This document shows, piece after piece, positions 1-8,989 of a DNA stretch of 64,000 bases; positions within the stretch are counted from its first letter, which is position 1; every line of letters begins with the position of its first letter. Below the pieces are notes generated by a model. The model did not search any database. It worked only from the letters and a program-made list of their open reading frames with translations, and was not told the DNA's origin. Location: the NCBI RefSeq assembly GCF_020907245.1, contig NZ_JAJJWH010000003.1, positions 1 through 64,000 on the forward strand. The letters run 5' to 3'. Source of the DNA: Pontibacter harenae. Lineage in GTDB: Bacteria; Bacteroidota; Bacteroidia; Cytophagales; Hymenobacteraceae. The position numbers were made by a program, and so were the translations under genes.

Positions 1-720
1 GGAGTCCCAGACGAGCTGCCCGTTGTTGGGGTCCAGCGTCAGGAAGGCGGGGCCTGTGTCGTCGGCGTTCCGACAGCCAGCAAACGTGTTGCTAGGCAAG
101 GTGTACCCTGGTACTGGCTCGGCACCACCTACTCCCATTCGTTGCGGCACCCTCAGCTTAAAGGAGAGGCTGTCGCCGTCGGCGTCGTAGGCGCCTGGGT
201 TGTGCACGAAGCGCCTGCCCACAGCGGCAAGGTCTATAGGGGCAACCGTCAACACAGGGGTGCTGTTGAAGCCCCTGAAAGAGTTGATGTTGATGGTGGT
301 CGAGATATAAAAAGAGTGCTGATCTGATGGAGCAGCCATGTTAAGAATTCCTGCATTACGCACTTCGCCATTCCAGGAAATAATATAGGTGCCATCGGCA
401 CCGTAAGTATATTCCCAGTTATAGACGTTCATGTCCGTTTGATTACCTATATTAGGGCCTCTGCTCTGGCCAGTTACCCTGTTCACCAAAACAACGTCGC
501 CATTACCCATAGATACACGAACAGTCGGATGATCTGCCGTGGAAGCAGTGTTCATATAAATGACCATTGTAAAGAAAAATCGGCGTGGATTTGGGTTAGC
601 TGTCGTGTCCCGCCTTGCAGTAATGTCGCCCGCACGTATGTGCGATGCCTGCACCTTGTTTAAAATTCCCATCAGGGTTATCAGAAAGCAAAGCAAACCA
701 ATGTGCAGCAGGTACCTCAT
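1..720 (-). CDS. Secreted, probably T9SS-exported adhesin-like protein (5' part, runs off the left edge)
   Basis: An open frame starts at an ATG complementary to 718-720 and stays open for 240 codons to base 1, so the C-terminus is outside the window. The first ~26 residues are a signal peptide (MRYLLHIGLLCFLITLMG then a small-residue cleavage region), and the mature part begins SHIRAGDITARRD. That opening is familiar from large Bacteroidota surface proteins that end in a gliding-motility-associated or type IX sorting domain; this is family knowledge, and the tail is not visible here. Later comes a stretch like YDADGDSLSFKL, typical of cadherin/PKD-like repeats. An upstream in-frame ATG at 736-738 is possible, but 720 gives the better signal peptide. 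The half nearest the edge is visibly more GC-rich than the signal-peptide half. Confidence 0.7.
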   Translation of the reverse strand, partial: MRYLLHIGLLCFLITLMGILNKVQASHIRAGDITARRDTTANPNPRRFFFTMVIYMNTASTADHPTVRVSMGNGDVVLVNRVTGQSRGPNIGNQTDMNVYNWEYTYGADGTYIISWNGEVRNAGILNMAAPSDQHSFYISTTININSFRGFNSTPVLTVAPIDLAAVGRRFVHNPGAYDADGDSLSFKLRVPQRMGVGGAEPVPGYTLPSNTFAGCRNADDTGPAFLTLDPNNGQLVWDS

Positions 721-882
721 GCGTAAACCGTGTGGCATATAGGAAGTATTAGGGATGAGTTAAGCTATAATGCTAACAAAAAAATATCGCTATTATTTTT
801 AACAAAATATAGCAAAACTGGTTTATATGGTTCAATGTCCTACGCATTACAATTTAGATTGATTCAAAATATGTTATTAAAA

Positions 883-913
883 TTGTTTCGTAAAAGCCCC
901 GCTACTACCTTTG
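883..913 (+). promoter_or_regulatory. Promoter of sdhCAB (Bacteroidota type)
   Basis: TTG at 883-885, a 20-base spacer, then TACCTTTG at 906-913, matching the Bacteroidota -33 TTG / -7 TAnnTTTG consensus. Transcription would start near 919, giving a leader of about 35 bases before the sdhC ATG. Confidence 0.6.
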
Positions 914-955
914 GCAATTAGATATGCTTTACATTAAAACCTTTAACAAATACAG

Positions 956-1639
956 ATGAGTTGGTTTACTAAGACGTTTTCCAGTACTATTGGCCGAAAG
1001 ATCATTATGTCGATTACGGGCCTGTTTCTGTGCTCTTTTCTGGTGGTACACCTAATAGGTAACCTCCAGTTATTTAAAGACGACGGAGGTGCAGCATTTA
1101 ACCTGTACTCTTATTTTATGGCTAACAACATTGTTATCCGTATAATGGAGATTGTACTTGTTGCTGGTTTTGTTTTCCACATTTATGATGCCATCGTCCT
1201 GACAAGGAAAAACAAAGCAGCACGCCCTATTGACTATGCTGAGCAAAGACCACAGGATAACAGTACCTGGTCATCCAGAAACATGGGTTTACTTGGCACT
1301 GTCATTTTGGTTTTCCTGATTATTCACCTCTGGAACTTCTTTGTACCAGCAAGATTTGGCGGGTTAGAAGGCGTTGTGATTGATGACGTAGAATATGAAA
1401 ACCTGTACATTAGGGTTGTTGAGTCATTCCAGATCTGGTGGTATGTTCTGATCTATGTGATTTCAATGATTGCCTTGGCGTATCACCTTATCCATGGTTT
1501 CCAAAGTGCCTTCCAAACACTTGGTTTAGACCATAAGAAGTATACTCCGTTTATCCAGAAATTTGGTTATGCGTTCTCTGTGCTAGTATGCCTTGGGTTT
1601 GCCATTATACCAATCTACTTCTTCTTTTTCTTTAGATAA
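956..1639 (+). CDS. sdhC: Succinate dehydrogenase cytochrome b subunit
   Basis: A 227-residue membrane protein of the SdhC/FrdC-like cytochrome b family used by Bacteroidota, anchoring the SdhA-SdhB dimer to the inner membrane and passing electrons to menaquinone. About five hydrophobic segments are visible (starting near residues 13, 57, 110, 158 and 200), with histidines inside or at the edge of helices that fit the di-heme type (for example HLIGNLQLF near 37, HIYDAIVL near 74, HLWNFF near 122, HLIHGFQSAF near 176). There is one anchor gene rather than separate sdhC and sdhD. The ATG at 956 follows the promoter at 883-913 by about 40 bases, and sdhA begins 21 bases after the stop, so the three genes form one operon. 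Confidence 0.93.
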   Translation: MSWFTKTFSSTIGRKIIMSITGLFLCSFLVVHLIGNLQLFKDDGGAAFNLYSYFMANNIVIRIMEIVLVAGFVFHIYDAIVLTRKNKAARPIDYAEQRPQDNSTWSSRNMGLLGTVILVFLIIHLWNFFVPARFGGLEGVVIDDVEYENLYIRVVESFQIWWYVLIYVISMIALAYHLIHGFQSAFQTLGLDHKKYTPFIQKFGYAFSVLVCLGFAIIPIYFFFFFR

Positions 1640-1660
1640 CAACAAACTGTTAGCGTTGCT

Positions 1661-3595
1661 ATGATATTAGATTCAAAAATCCCTGAAGGCCCGTTAGCCG
1701 AGAAGTGGAACAGTCATAAATTTGGTGTTAAGCTGGTAAACCCAGCTAACAAGCGTAAATACGATATTATTGTAGTAGGTACTGGCTTAGCTGGTGCCTC
1801 TGCTGCTGCTACTTTTGGCGAACTAGGTTATAACGTGAAGGCTTTTTGTTTTCAAGATTCTCCTCGCCGTGCACACTCTATTGCGGCACAAGGTGGTATT
1901 AACGCAGCTAAAAACTATCAGAACGACGGTGACTCAGTTTTCCGTCTTTTTTATGATACTATAAAAGGTGGTGACTACCGTGCCCGTGAGGCGAATGTTT
2001 ACCGTCTGGCAGAGGTATCAGTTAACATCATTGACCAGTGTGTGGCGCAAGGCGTACCCTTTGCACGTGATTATGGTGGGCTGTTGGCAAACCGGTCTTT
2101 TGGTGGTGCTCAGGTGTCGCGTACATTCTACGCACGTGGCCAGACAGGACAGCAGCTATTGCTTGGAGCTTACTCAGCTCTTAACCGCCAGATAGCCTAC
2201 GGTAAGGTAAAAGTATATCCTCGTACTGAGATGCTTGACCTTGTAATGGTAGATGGTAAAGCTAGAGGTATTGTAACGCGTAACCTGATTACAGGTAAAA
2301 TTGAGTCTCACAGTGCACATGCTGTTGTGTTGGCAACAGGTGGATACGGTAACGTATTCTTCCTTTCAACCAACGCAATGGGCTCTAACGCCACAGCTGC
2401 CTGGAGAGCACACAAAAAAGGAGCATTATTCGCTAACCCTTGCTATACTCAGATTCACCCGACCTGTATACCCGTTTCAGGTGGCTACCAGTCTAAGCTT
2501 ACGCTTATGTCTGAGTCACTTCGTAACGACGGCCGTGTGTGGGTACCTAAAACTGTAGAGATTGCAGAAAGGCTGAGAAAAGGTGAAATCAGAGTTGCCG
2601 ATATCGCAGAAGCTGACAGAGATTATTACTTAGAGCGTAAGTACCCTGCTTTTGGTAACCTGGTGCCTCGTGACGTGGCCTCTCGTAACGCTAAATTAGT
2701 TTGTGACGAAGGCCGTGGTGTAGGTTCATCTGGATTGGCAGTATATCTTGACTTCGCAGATGCTATCAAACGTGAAGGACAGCCTGCAATCGCTGCTAAG
2801 TATGGTAACTTGTTTGAGATGTATGCTAAGATCACAGACGAGAACCCGTACGAAATACCAATGCGTATCTACCCTGCCGTGCACTATACCATGGGCGGCC
2901 TTTGGGTTGATTATAACCTTATGACAAACGTTCCTGGTTTGTACGCAGCTGGTGAGTGTAACTTCTCTGACCATGGTGCTAACCGCCTGGGAGCATCTGC
3001 GCTTATGCAAGGTTTAGCTGACGGTTATTTTGTGTTACCTTACACTATTGGTGACTACCTCGCTAAGATGCCTTACGACAGAGTTCCTGTTGATCATCCT
3101 GCCTTTATTGAAGCAGAGCAGAATGTAAAAGCGATCACAAATAAGCTTCTTTCTATAAAGGGTACGCGTACTGTTGACGAGTTCCATAAAGCCTTAGGCT
3201 TGCTTATGTGGGAATACTGTGGTATGGCTCGTAACGCAGAAGGACTTAAGTTTGCTAAACAAGAAATTCGTAAGCTTCGTGACGAATTCTGGCGCGATGT
3301 GAAAGTGACTGGTGTAAACGAAGAATTAAACCAGACACTAGAAAGAGCACACCGTGTGGCAGACTTCCTGGAATTAGGTGAGCTAATGGTTGACGATGCG
3401 TTGCACAGAGAGGAATCTTGTGGTGGCCACTTTAGAGAAGAGCACCAAACGCCTGAAAACGAGGCTTTACGTGACGATGAGAATTTTGCTTATGTAGCAG
3501 CCTGGGAATATACAGGAGAAGGCAACCAGCCTGTGCTACACAAAGAAGAGCTGAAGTTCGAAAATGTGAAACTGACGCAGCGTAGCTATAAATAA
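1661..3595 (+). CDS. sdhA: Succinate dehydrogenase / fumarate reductase flavoprotein subunit
   Basis: A 644-residue flavoprotein that oxidises succinate to fumarate in the TCA cycle, or the reverse. The dinucleotide-binding motif [13 protein letters not shown] is near residue 38. [15 protein letters not shown] near residue 69 holds the histidine that binds FAD covalently in this family. The substrate-site motif QIHPTC is near 265, and the capping-domain motif [10 protein letters not shown] near 410. The C-terminal part carries the family's [17 protein letters not shown] stretch. The length is normal for the Bacteroidota type-B enzyme. It is followed, before sdhB, by an unusual 120-base AT-rich inverted-repeat element. 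Confidence 0.97.
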   Translation: MILDSKIPEGPLAEKWNSHKFGVKLVNPANKRKYDIIVVGTGLAGASAAATFGELGYNVKAFCFQDSPRRAHSIAAQGGINAAKNYQNDGDSVFRLFYDTIKGGDYRAREANVYRLAEVSVNIIDQCVAQGVPFARDYGGLLANRSFGGAQVSRTFYARGQTGQQLLLGAYSALNRQIAYGKVKVYPRTEMLDLVMVDGKARGIVTRNLITGKIESHSAHAVVLATGGYGNVFFLSTNAMGSNATAAWRAHKKGALFANPCYTQIHPTCIPVSGGYQSKLTLMSESLRNDGRVWVPKTVEIAERLRKGEIRVADIAEADRDYYLERKYPAFGNLVPRDVASRNAKLVCDEGRGVGSSGLAVYLDFADAIKREGQPAIAAKYGNLFEMYAKITDENPYEIPMRIYPAVHYTMGGLWVDYNLMTNVPGLYAAGECNFSDHGANRLGASALMQGLADGYFVLPYTIGDYLAKMPYDRVPVDHPAFIEAEQNVKAITNKLLSIKGTRTVDEFHKALGLLMWEYCGMARNAEGLKFAKQEIRKLRDEFWRDVKVTGVNEELNQTLERAHRVADFLELGELMVDDALHREESCGGHFREEHQTPENEALRDDENFAYVAAWEYTGEGNQPVLHKEELKFENVKLTQRSYK

Positions 3596-3600
3596 TAAGG

Positions 3601-3715
3601 ATAATTAAAAGTTAGAAATTCAAAATTAGAAATGAAAAGCCTCTACAAATTGTTCTTAAAGGGCATCAATTCTGATAATTTCTAATTCATAATTTATAAT
3701 TTCTAATTAAAAAAG
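3601..3715 (+). repeat. AT-rich inverted-repeat element between sdhA and sdhB (copy 1)
   Basis: The left end is built from GTTAGAAATT / AATTAGAAAT units (3610-3632) and the right end from the complementary ATTTCTAATT units (3675-3711), around a less AT-rich core. The right end, ATTTCTAATTCATAATTT followed by another TTTCTAATTAA, recurs almost letter for letter in front of iscU (copy 2, 54267-54378). The element ends a few bases before the sdhB ATG. Confidence 0.7.
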
Positions 3716-3717
3716 AA

Positions 3718-4503
3718 ATGGCTGGAAGTAATCCAAATGCTAAACCAATGGACCTTACGCTAAAGGTTTGGCGCCAAAAAAATAGAGATACAGCAGGTCA
3801 GTTAGTTACTTATCCTGTTAAGGGCATTTCACCAGATATGTCTTTCCTGGAAATGCTGGATGTACTGAACGAAGACCTTCTGATCAGAGGTGAAGAGCCT
3901 ATCGCTTTTGACCATGACTGTCGCGAAGGTATCTGCGGTATGTGTAGCTTGTTCATCAACGGCCGTGCACACGGTCCTGAGCGTGGTACAACAACATGCC
4001 AGTTACACATGCGTCACTTCAAAGATGGTGATACTATTACGATCGAGCCTTGGAGAGCGGCTGCCTTCCCTGTTCATAAAGACCTTGTAGTAGATCGTTC
4101 TGCTCTGGATCGTATTCAGCAGGCAGGTGGCTACGTTTCTGTAAACACAGGTGGTGTACCAGACGCAAATGCTATTCCGATACCTAAAACAGTGGCAGAT
4201 AAGGCGTTTGATGCAGCCACATGTATACAGTGCGGTGCTTGCGTAGCGGCTTGTAAAAACGCTTCTGCTATGTTATTTGTGAGTGCTAAGGTTTCTCAGT
4301 TAGCTATGTTGCCACAAGGTAAAACTGAGCGTAAAACACGTGTGGAGAACATGGTAGCTCAAATGGACATAGAAGGATTTGGTGCCTGCACCAACACTGG
4401 AGCTTGTGCAGCAGAGTGTCCTGTTGGAATTTCTTTAGAGAACATCAACATTCTCAGAAGAGAGTTTATTGCGGCCAAAGCCACTTCGGAGAACCTTGCG
4501 TAG
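3718..4503 (+). CDS. sdhB: Succinate dehydrogenase iron-sulfur subunit
   Basis: A 261-residue electron-transfer subunit linking the SdhA flavin to the membrane anchor. The N-terminal ferredoxin-like domain has the [2Fe-2S] ligands in CREGICGMC (near residue 63) with a fourth Cys in TTCQLH (near 92). The C-terminal domain has [11 protein letters not shown] (near 168) and [14 protein letters not shown] (near 222), ligands for the [4Fe-4S] and [3Fe-4S] centres. The ATG at 3718 comes only a few bases after the AT-rich inverted-repeat element, so sdhA and sdhB are probably co-transcribed through it. A hairpin terminator follows the stop. Confidence 0.97.
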   Translation: MAGSNPNAKPMDLTLKVWRQKNRDTAGQLVTYPVKGISPDMSFLEMLDVLNEDLLIRGEEPIAFDHDCREGICGMCSLFINGRAHGPERGTTTCQLHMRHFKDGDTITIEPWRAAAFPVHKDLVVDRSALDRIQQAGGYVSVNTGGVPDANAIPIPKTVADKAFDAATCIQCGACVAACKNASAMLFVSAKVSQLAMLPQGKTERKTRVENMVAQMDIEGFGACTNTGACAAECPVGISLENINILRREFIAAKATSENLA

Positions 4504-4526
4504 ATTCAACGAAATTATTTATAAGG

Positions 4527-4558
4527 AAAAGGCGAGGCAGTAATGAGCTCGCCTTTTT
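4527..4558 (+). terminator. Rho-independent terminator of sdhCAB
   Basis: AAAAGGCGAG pairs with CTCGCCTTTT around a loop of about 11 bases and runs into a T tract, starting 24 bases after the sdhB stop. Confidence 0.75.
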
Positions 4559-4654
4559 CTTTCTATAGGCATTCCGAAAATTAGTAGTACCCTCTCCTCC
4601 ATTTGATGGAACATTTTAGTAAAGCGCCAGTTACACTTACAAACAAGACTAACT

Positions 4655-5179
4655 ATGATTACTGTTATTTCAGGCACCAACAGGCAAGACTCAAAGACCA
4701 GGGCCATTGTTGGGCTTTACGTTGATTTGCTTAAAGCAAAAGGAGTAGCGTATCAGATACTAGATCTGGTGTATCTCCCAGAGGATTTTACTATAAAAGC
4801 GCTCTATGACTATACAGGTAAGCATGAAGAGTTTAATAAGCTAAGCGCCTTGATCCGTAACTCTGATAAGTTTGTATTTATAGTACCTGAGTACAACGGC
4901 TCTTTCCCTGGTGTTTTGAAAACCTTTATAGATGGCTTAGACTACCCTTATACCTTTAAAGATAAAAAAGCTGCTTTAGTGGGTGTTTCTTCTGGCATGC
5001 AGGGTGGATTGCTAGCTCTCAGCCATCTTACTGATATTTTCAACTACCTTGGTATGCATGTGCTGGCACAAAAAGTGAAGCTCGCCTTTATTAGCAAGAA
5101 CTTCGACGGCAAATTGCTAACGAACCAACTGTATAATGAACTGCTAGAACAGCAAGCAGAGAGCTTCATTAAGTTCTAA
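4655..5179 (+). CDS. NAD(P)H-dependent FMN reductase (flavodoxin-like)
   Basis: A 174-residue soluble enzyme of the NADPH-dependent FMN reductase (SsuE/ArsH/chromate-reductase-like) family. The phosphate-binding loop ITVISGTNRQDSKT is at residues 2-15 and the flavin-contacting PEYNGSFPGVLKTFIDG near 88-104, followed by a GVSSGMQGG loop. These are the usual signatures of flavodoxin-fold quinone or flavin reductases; the substrate cannot be read from sequence. The gene stands alone, between the sdhB terminator and hairpins separating it from ftsZ. Confidence 0.85.
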   Translation: MITVISGTNRQDSKTRAIVGLYVDLLKAKGVAYQILDLVYLPEDFTIKALYDYTGKHEEFNKLSALIRNSDKFVFIVPEYNGSFPGVLKTFIDGLDYPYTFKDKKAALVGVSSGMQGGLLALSHLTDIFNYLGMHVLAQKVKLAFISKNFDGKLLTNQLYNELLEQQAESFIKF

Positions 5180-5186
5180 GAAAGGT

Positions 5187-5226
5187 GCTAGAGCATATTT
5201 AAAGGCTTTAAATATGATGCTCTAGC
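5187..5226. repeat. Long near-perfect hairpin after the FMN reductase gene
   Basis: GCTAGAGCATATTTAAAG is repeated in inverted form at the right side (CTTTAAATATGATGCTCTAGC) with a 3-base bulge and only a few bases of loop. It begins 8 bases after the stop codon. It may end transcription or protect the mRNA 3' end, but lacks a strong T tract. Confidence 0.6.
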
Positions 5227-5283
5227 TGTGCTTTCATAGCAGCAGTTCTCTTTTATCAGAATTTCAACTCTATAGTACAGAAA

Positions 5284-5317
5284 ACAAAAAAGCCCGCATT
5301 ACTGCAGGCTTTTTTGT
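5284..5317. terminator. Bidirectional terminator between the FMN reductase gene and ftsZ
   Basis: ACAAAAAAGCC pairs with GGCTTTTTTGT around 12 bases, giving A/T tracts on both sides. It lies 19 bases beyond the ftsZ stop on the minus strand and so also closes the dcw operon. Confidence 0.75.
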
Positions 5318-5335
5318 TTGGTGGGCTATACTTAC

Positions 5336-6859
5336 TTAGTCCACGTTATCATGTAGGAAACGATTGTCTCCTAATATCTCATTATCATCATTCAAATTGA
5401 AGCGAGATATGTTACGCTCCGAAGAATGCGCTACAGAATCTAAAGCTACATTGCGGCGTAGATATGCAGGCACATCTAATTTTTCTTTAATAGACTCAGA
5501 CGTAACTTCTGTATTTGTGCTCAACATGCGCAGACGCTCTCTTCTCTCCTCAGCCCTACGGTGCATCAATGCACGTTCCTCTGCCTGACGAGTAGCCGCA
5601 ACTTCTTCAGGAGAAGGTGTTGAAGCTTGCGCAAATGAATTATTATTTACTTGTCCGTCAAGCTCAAAAACAACACGCTGTGGCCTTACATCCTCAACTG
5701 GTCTACGAGACTCTGCCTGCTGCTGTGGAGCAGTTGGTTGCTGTGGAGCAGAAACTGGTGCTACTACAGGCTTAGATACAAAGGCTGCAACATCTGGAGT
5801 CTCTACTTTTGCAGGCTCGTTAACCTGAATTTTCTTCTGACTCTCAAGGTCGAAAACTGTTTTTTTTGGCTCCATGATATCTTCTGCACTGCTTGCAAAA
5901 CCAGTTGCAATAACAGTAACACGGATGCTCTGCCCAAGGGAAGAGTCAATACCATGTCCGAAGATAACTTCAGCCTCCTGACCAGCTTTGTCCTGGATAT
6001 ACTCTGTGATTTCAGTTAACTCATCCATTTCCAATTCAGCCTGCTCACCAGACATAATAGAAAGGAGTATTTTCTGAGCACCGTGAATATCAGTGTTGTT
6101 GAGCAATGGAGAAGAAAGTGCTTCTTCAGCTGCACGTAAAGCACGACCTTCGCCCTCAGTAGTCGCAGAACCCATCACTGCGGCACCAGAGTCTTTCATT
6201 ACCGTCTTCACGTCTTCAAAGTCAACGTTTACTTCAGCTGTAACTGTAATAATTTCAGCAATGGATTTTGCTGCCGTTGTCAACACGTTATCAGCTTTCG
6301 CAAAAGCCTCGCGAATGGTAAGGTTACCAAACATTTCACGAAGTTTGTCATTCAGGATTACCAGAATAGTATCGCAGTTTTCGCTGAGTTCCTTTACACC
6401 GTTTTCGGCTGCTACCTTCTTCTTCTTTCCTTCGAAAGCGAAAGGCGCTGTAACGATACCCACAGTAAGAATACCAAGTTCTTTGGCAACTTTAGCAATA
6501 ACTGGTGCAGCACCTGTACCTGTGCCTCCACCCATACCAGCGGTAATGAATACCATTTTGGTATCGGAGCTCAGCATCTCTCTGATTTCCTCTTTGCTCT
6601 CTAAAGCAGCGTGTTTACCTTTTTCAGGGTTAGCACCTGCTCCAAGTCCCTCAGTAAGGTTTTGGCCAATGGCAAGTTTATTAGGTACGCCACTGCTCTT
6701 CAGGGCTTGTGCATCGGTATTACATATAATAAACTCAACATCTTTGATGCCTTGATTGTACATGTGGTTAACAGCGTTGCTTCCACCGCCCCCGACACCA
6801 ATCACCTTAATGATGGACTTACTGCTGGATGGTAAGTCAAAAGTGTACATTGAAGTCAT
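5336..6859 (-). CDS. ftsZ: Cell division GTPase FtsZ
   Basis: A tubulin-like GTPase of 507 residues that forms the Z-ring at midcell. GVGGGGSNAVNHM (near residue 21) and the tubulin signature GGGTGTGAAPVIA (near 110) bind GTP, and the T7-loop region NVDFEDVKTVM (near 208) completes the active site in the polymer. After the globular core (to about 320) comes a long linker rich in Pro, Gln and Val, then a VPAYLRRN motif near 463 resembling the FtsA-binding peptide, and a further acidic tail ending in FLHDNVD, a layout familiar from Bacteroidota. It is the last gene of the dcw block, 24 bases after ftsA. Confidence 0.98.
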   Translation of the reverse strand: MTSMYTFDLPSSSKSIIKVIGVGGGGSNAVNHMYNQGIKDVEFIICNTDAQALKSSGVPNKLAIGQNLTEGLGAGANPEKGKHAALESKEEIREMLSSDTKMVFITAGMGGGTGTGAAPVIAKVAKELGILTVGIVTAPFAFEGKKKKVAAENGVKELSENCDTILVILNDKLREMFGNLTIREAFAKADNVLTTAAKSIAEIITVTAEVNVDFEDVKTVMKDSGAAVMGSATTEGEGRALRAAEEALSSPLLNNTDIHGAQKILLSIMSGEQAELEMDELTEITEYIQDKAGQEAEVIFGHGIDSSLGQSIRVTVIATGFASSAEDIMEPKKTVFDLESQKKIQVNEPAKVETPDVAAFVSKPVVAPVSAPQQPTAPQQQAESRRPVEDVRPQRVVFELDGQVNNNSFAQASTPSPEEVAATRQAEERALMHRRAEERRERLRMLSTNTEVTSESIKEKLDVPAYLRRNVALDSVAHSSERNISRFNLNDDNEILGDNRFLHDNVD

Positions 6860-6883
6860 GCTAATTTCTCCTGCTCTTATGGG

Positions 6884-8209
6884 TTAATAACTTTGTTTGT
6901 TGTCTATGTCGTCAGATAAAAAGCCTTTCAGCTTCTGGAATAGGTTTGTACCCGTTCCACTTGTGGTACTAGAGGCTGGCTTCTGCACCACTCTATTGTT
7001 GTACTGCTCTTCTTGCTGCTGAGGCACCTCAACATAAGTTGTAGATGGAATACGATCTATAGGTTGATATCCTGCCAGTACTAATCCTACCGTCGTAGCA
7101 TACATTGGGCTCTTTACCGCGTCGATCTTAGACTTACCCAAATGCTCGTTCGGATAACCGATACGCGTATCTAAACCAGTGATATATTCTACCAACTGCA
7201 CCAAGTTCTGTAGTTGTGCACCACCGCCTGTAATAACGATACCAGCAGCTAAGCTATTGGCATAACCAGAACGCACAATCTCGGCATAGACCAACTCCAC
7301 AATCTCTTCCATTCTGGCTTCAATAATAAAAGCCAGATTCTTAAGAGAGATCTCTTTGGGAGTACGGTCTCTTAAACCAGGGATAGACACAATCTCGTTT
7401 TCAGATGCTTCATCGGCAATAGCTTTCCCAAACTTCACCTTAAGCTGCTCTGCCTGGTTTTGCATTACCATGCAGCCTTGCTTGATGTCTGAAGTTATGA
7501 TGTTACCCCCAAAAGGAAGTACAGCCGTATGACGAATGATATTATCTTTAAAGATCGCTAAGTCAGTCGTTCCACCACCAATATCCACTAACGCAACACC
7601 TGCTTCTTTTTCCTCGTCGCTCAGCACAGACATACACGAAGCCAAAGGCTCCAGGATCAGATTATCTATTTCTAAGCCTGCGCGGTTAACGCATTTGTTT
7701 ATGTTGTTAATGGCATTCGATTGCGCAGTAATGATATGGAAATTTCCTTCCAAGCGTACTCCTGACATACCTACAGGGTCTACGATACCTTCCTCGTAAT
7801 CAACTTTGTACTCCTGTGGCATCACATGGATAATCTCACTACCTGGAGGCGTTACCAGTCGGTACATATCATTGGTGAGGCGATTCACATCGTCTACTGT
7901 AATCTCATGGTCTGTCACTTGGCGCGTAATGCTGCCATTGTGCTGCAGGCTCTTTATATGCTGTCCTGCAATACCTACATTCACAACGCCGATATTGATG
8001 CCTGATTGTTCTTCGGCCTGGCGGATTGCTCTTTTGATGGCATCTACCGTTTTATCAATGTTGCTTACGATACCACGAACTACACCCTCAGAAGGTGCCT
8101 TGCCCATGCCTAAGATCTCCAGTTTCCCGAATTCGTTCTTCCGACCAACAAGTGCGCAAACTTTGGTTGTGCCAATGTCCAAGCCTACTACTATTTTGTC
8201 GTTCTGCAT
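6884..8209 (-). CDS. ftsA: Cell division protein FtsA
   Basis: A 441-residue actin-like ATPase that tethers FtsZ to the membrane. The N-terminal VGLDIGTTKVCALVG is the phosphate-1 motif, VALVDIGGGTTDLAIF (near 205) the phosphate-2 motif, and GIVITGGGAQLQ (near 325) the adenosine motif. The 1C subdomain lies near 84-170. After about residue 380 a Gln/Ser/Thr-rich linker leads to LFQKLKGFLSDD, which fits the C-terminal amphipathic membrane helix. It lies between ftsQ (12-base gap) and ftsZ. Confidence 0.97.
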   Translation of the reverse strand: MQNDKIVVGLDIGTTKVCALVGRKNEFGKLEILGMGKAPSEGVVRGIVSNIDKTVDAIKRAIRQAEEQSGINIGVVNVGIAGQHIKSLQHNGSITRQVTDHEITVDDVNRLTNDMYRLVTPPGSEIIHVMPQEYKVDYEEGIVDPVGMSGVRLEGNFHIITAQSNAINNINKCVNRAGLEIDNLILEPLASCMSVLSDEEKEAGVALVDIGGGTTDLAIFKDNIIRHTAVLPFGGNIITSDIKQGCMVMQNQAEQLKVKFGKAIADEASENEIVSIPGLRDRTPKEISLKNLAFIIEARMEEIVELVYAEIVRSGYANSLAAGIVITGGGAQLQNLVQLVEYITGLDTRIGYPNEHLGKSKIDAVKSPMYATTVGLVLAGYQPIDRIPSTTYVEVPQQQEEQYNNRVVQKPASSTTSGTGTNLFQKLKGFLSDDIDNKQSY

Positions 8210-8221
8210 ACTTTGTATAGG

Positions 8222-8989
8222 TTATTCACAAATAATCTGATCTTCGTACTCTACATTAACTCTCTTATATTTGTCCCACCCCATGTAAGGTAACACTTCT
8301 TTATAAAAGATCATTAATTTCTTAAATTTATCCTCCATATTCTCTGGCCTGCCGAACTCTATTGTGTGTTCGCCCACCTGTGGAAGAAAAGAAACTTTAC
8401 CCTTGCCATCTATATGCATCTGGGCTAGCTGAGCTTTCCAAAATGCATCATTTTCAATATAATCCAACAAAGATAGATAGGCTAAACCTGTCGTATCCTT
8501 AAAAAATCCTTCATTTAGTGGCTCTATCAGAGCCGAATGAGTAATGGGTATTACACGAGCTGTGTATCTGTCGGAAAGGGGCAAGGTATTTCCTTCCTTA
8601 TCGATGTATACATCCTGATTTGATCGTATAATTCTAGCTATTGGTCGGTTCTGTTTAACATTCACATGAATGTTGCCATCTAACCCTCTGAAAACCTCCG
8701 CCTCTTTTACAAACTTATGTGCTTCAACACGTGCTTCGAGGCTTCTAAGATCGATTTCCTGATTCGGAACCCCTTCCAAATTTCGCTCTCCATTTTGGAT
8801 TAGAAGGGCTGTTACTTCCTTATCCCCAATAAAGTAATTGTTGTACTCATTATCAATATTTATGGACACTTTCTCACATTTTTTTTCATCCTGTCTAGAT
8901 GAAGCAAAACCTGCGAGTGCACCAATTGTAACCAAGCTACAACCTGCAAAAATTAAAGATTTTAATTTACTATTCAAGCCCATAGCCAT
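8222..8989 (-). CDS. ftsQ: Cell division protein FtsQ/DivIB
   Basis: A 255-residue bitopic protein of the divisome. A short cytoplasmic start is followed by one membrane segment (about residues 10-27, LIFAGCSLVTIGALAGFA), then a POTRA-like region (about 40-110: a loop ending EIDLRSLEARVEAHKFVKEA and the strand NIHVNVKQNRPIARI), then the beta domain. Recognition rests on position and domain layout because FtsQ sequences diverge strongly. The start overlaps the end of murC by 20 bases. Confidence 0.9.
   Translation of the reverse strand: MAMGLNSKLKSLIFAGCSLVTIGALAGFASSRQDEKKCEKVSINIDNEYNNYFIGDKEVTALLIQNGERNLEGVPNQEIDLRSLEARVEAHKFVKEAEVFRGLDGNIHVNVKQNRPIARIIRSNQDVYIDKEGNTLPLSDRYTARVIPITHSALIEPLNEGFFKDTTGLAYLSLLDYIENDAFWKAQLAQMHIDGKGKVSFLPQVGEHTIEFGRPENMEDKFKKLMIFYKEVLPYMGWDKYKRVNVEYEDQIICE

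Noticed and set aside
3601..3715. Riboswitch before sdhB
   Set aside because: The only conserved parts shared with the iscU copy are simple AT-rich inverted repeats; no known riboswitch core is visible.
6093..6755. Long open frame on the plus strand opposite ftsZ
   Set aside because: It is the antisense shadow of a conserved gene; the translation is Ser/Ala-rich and lacks any domain.
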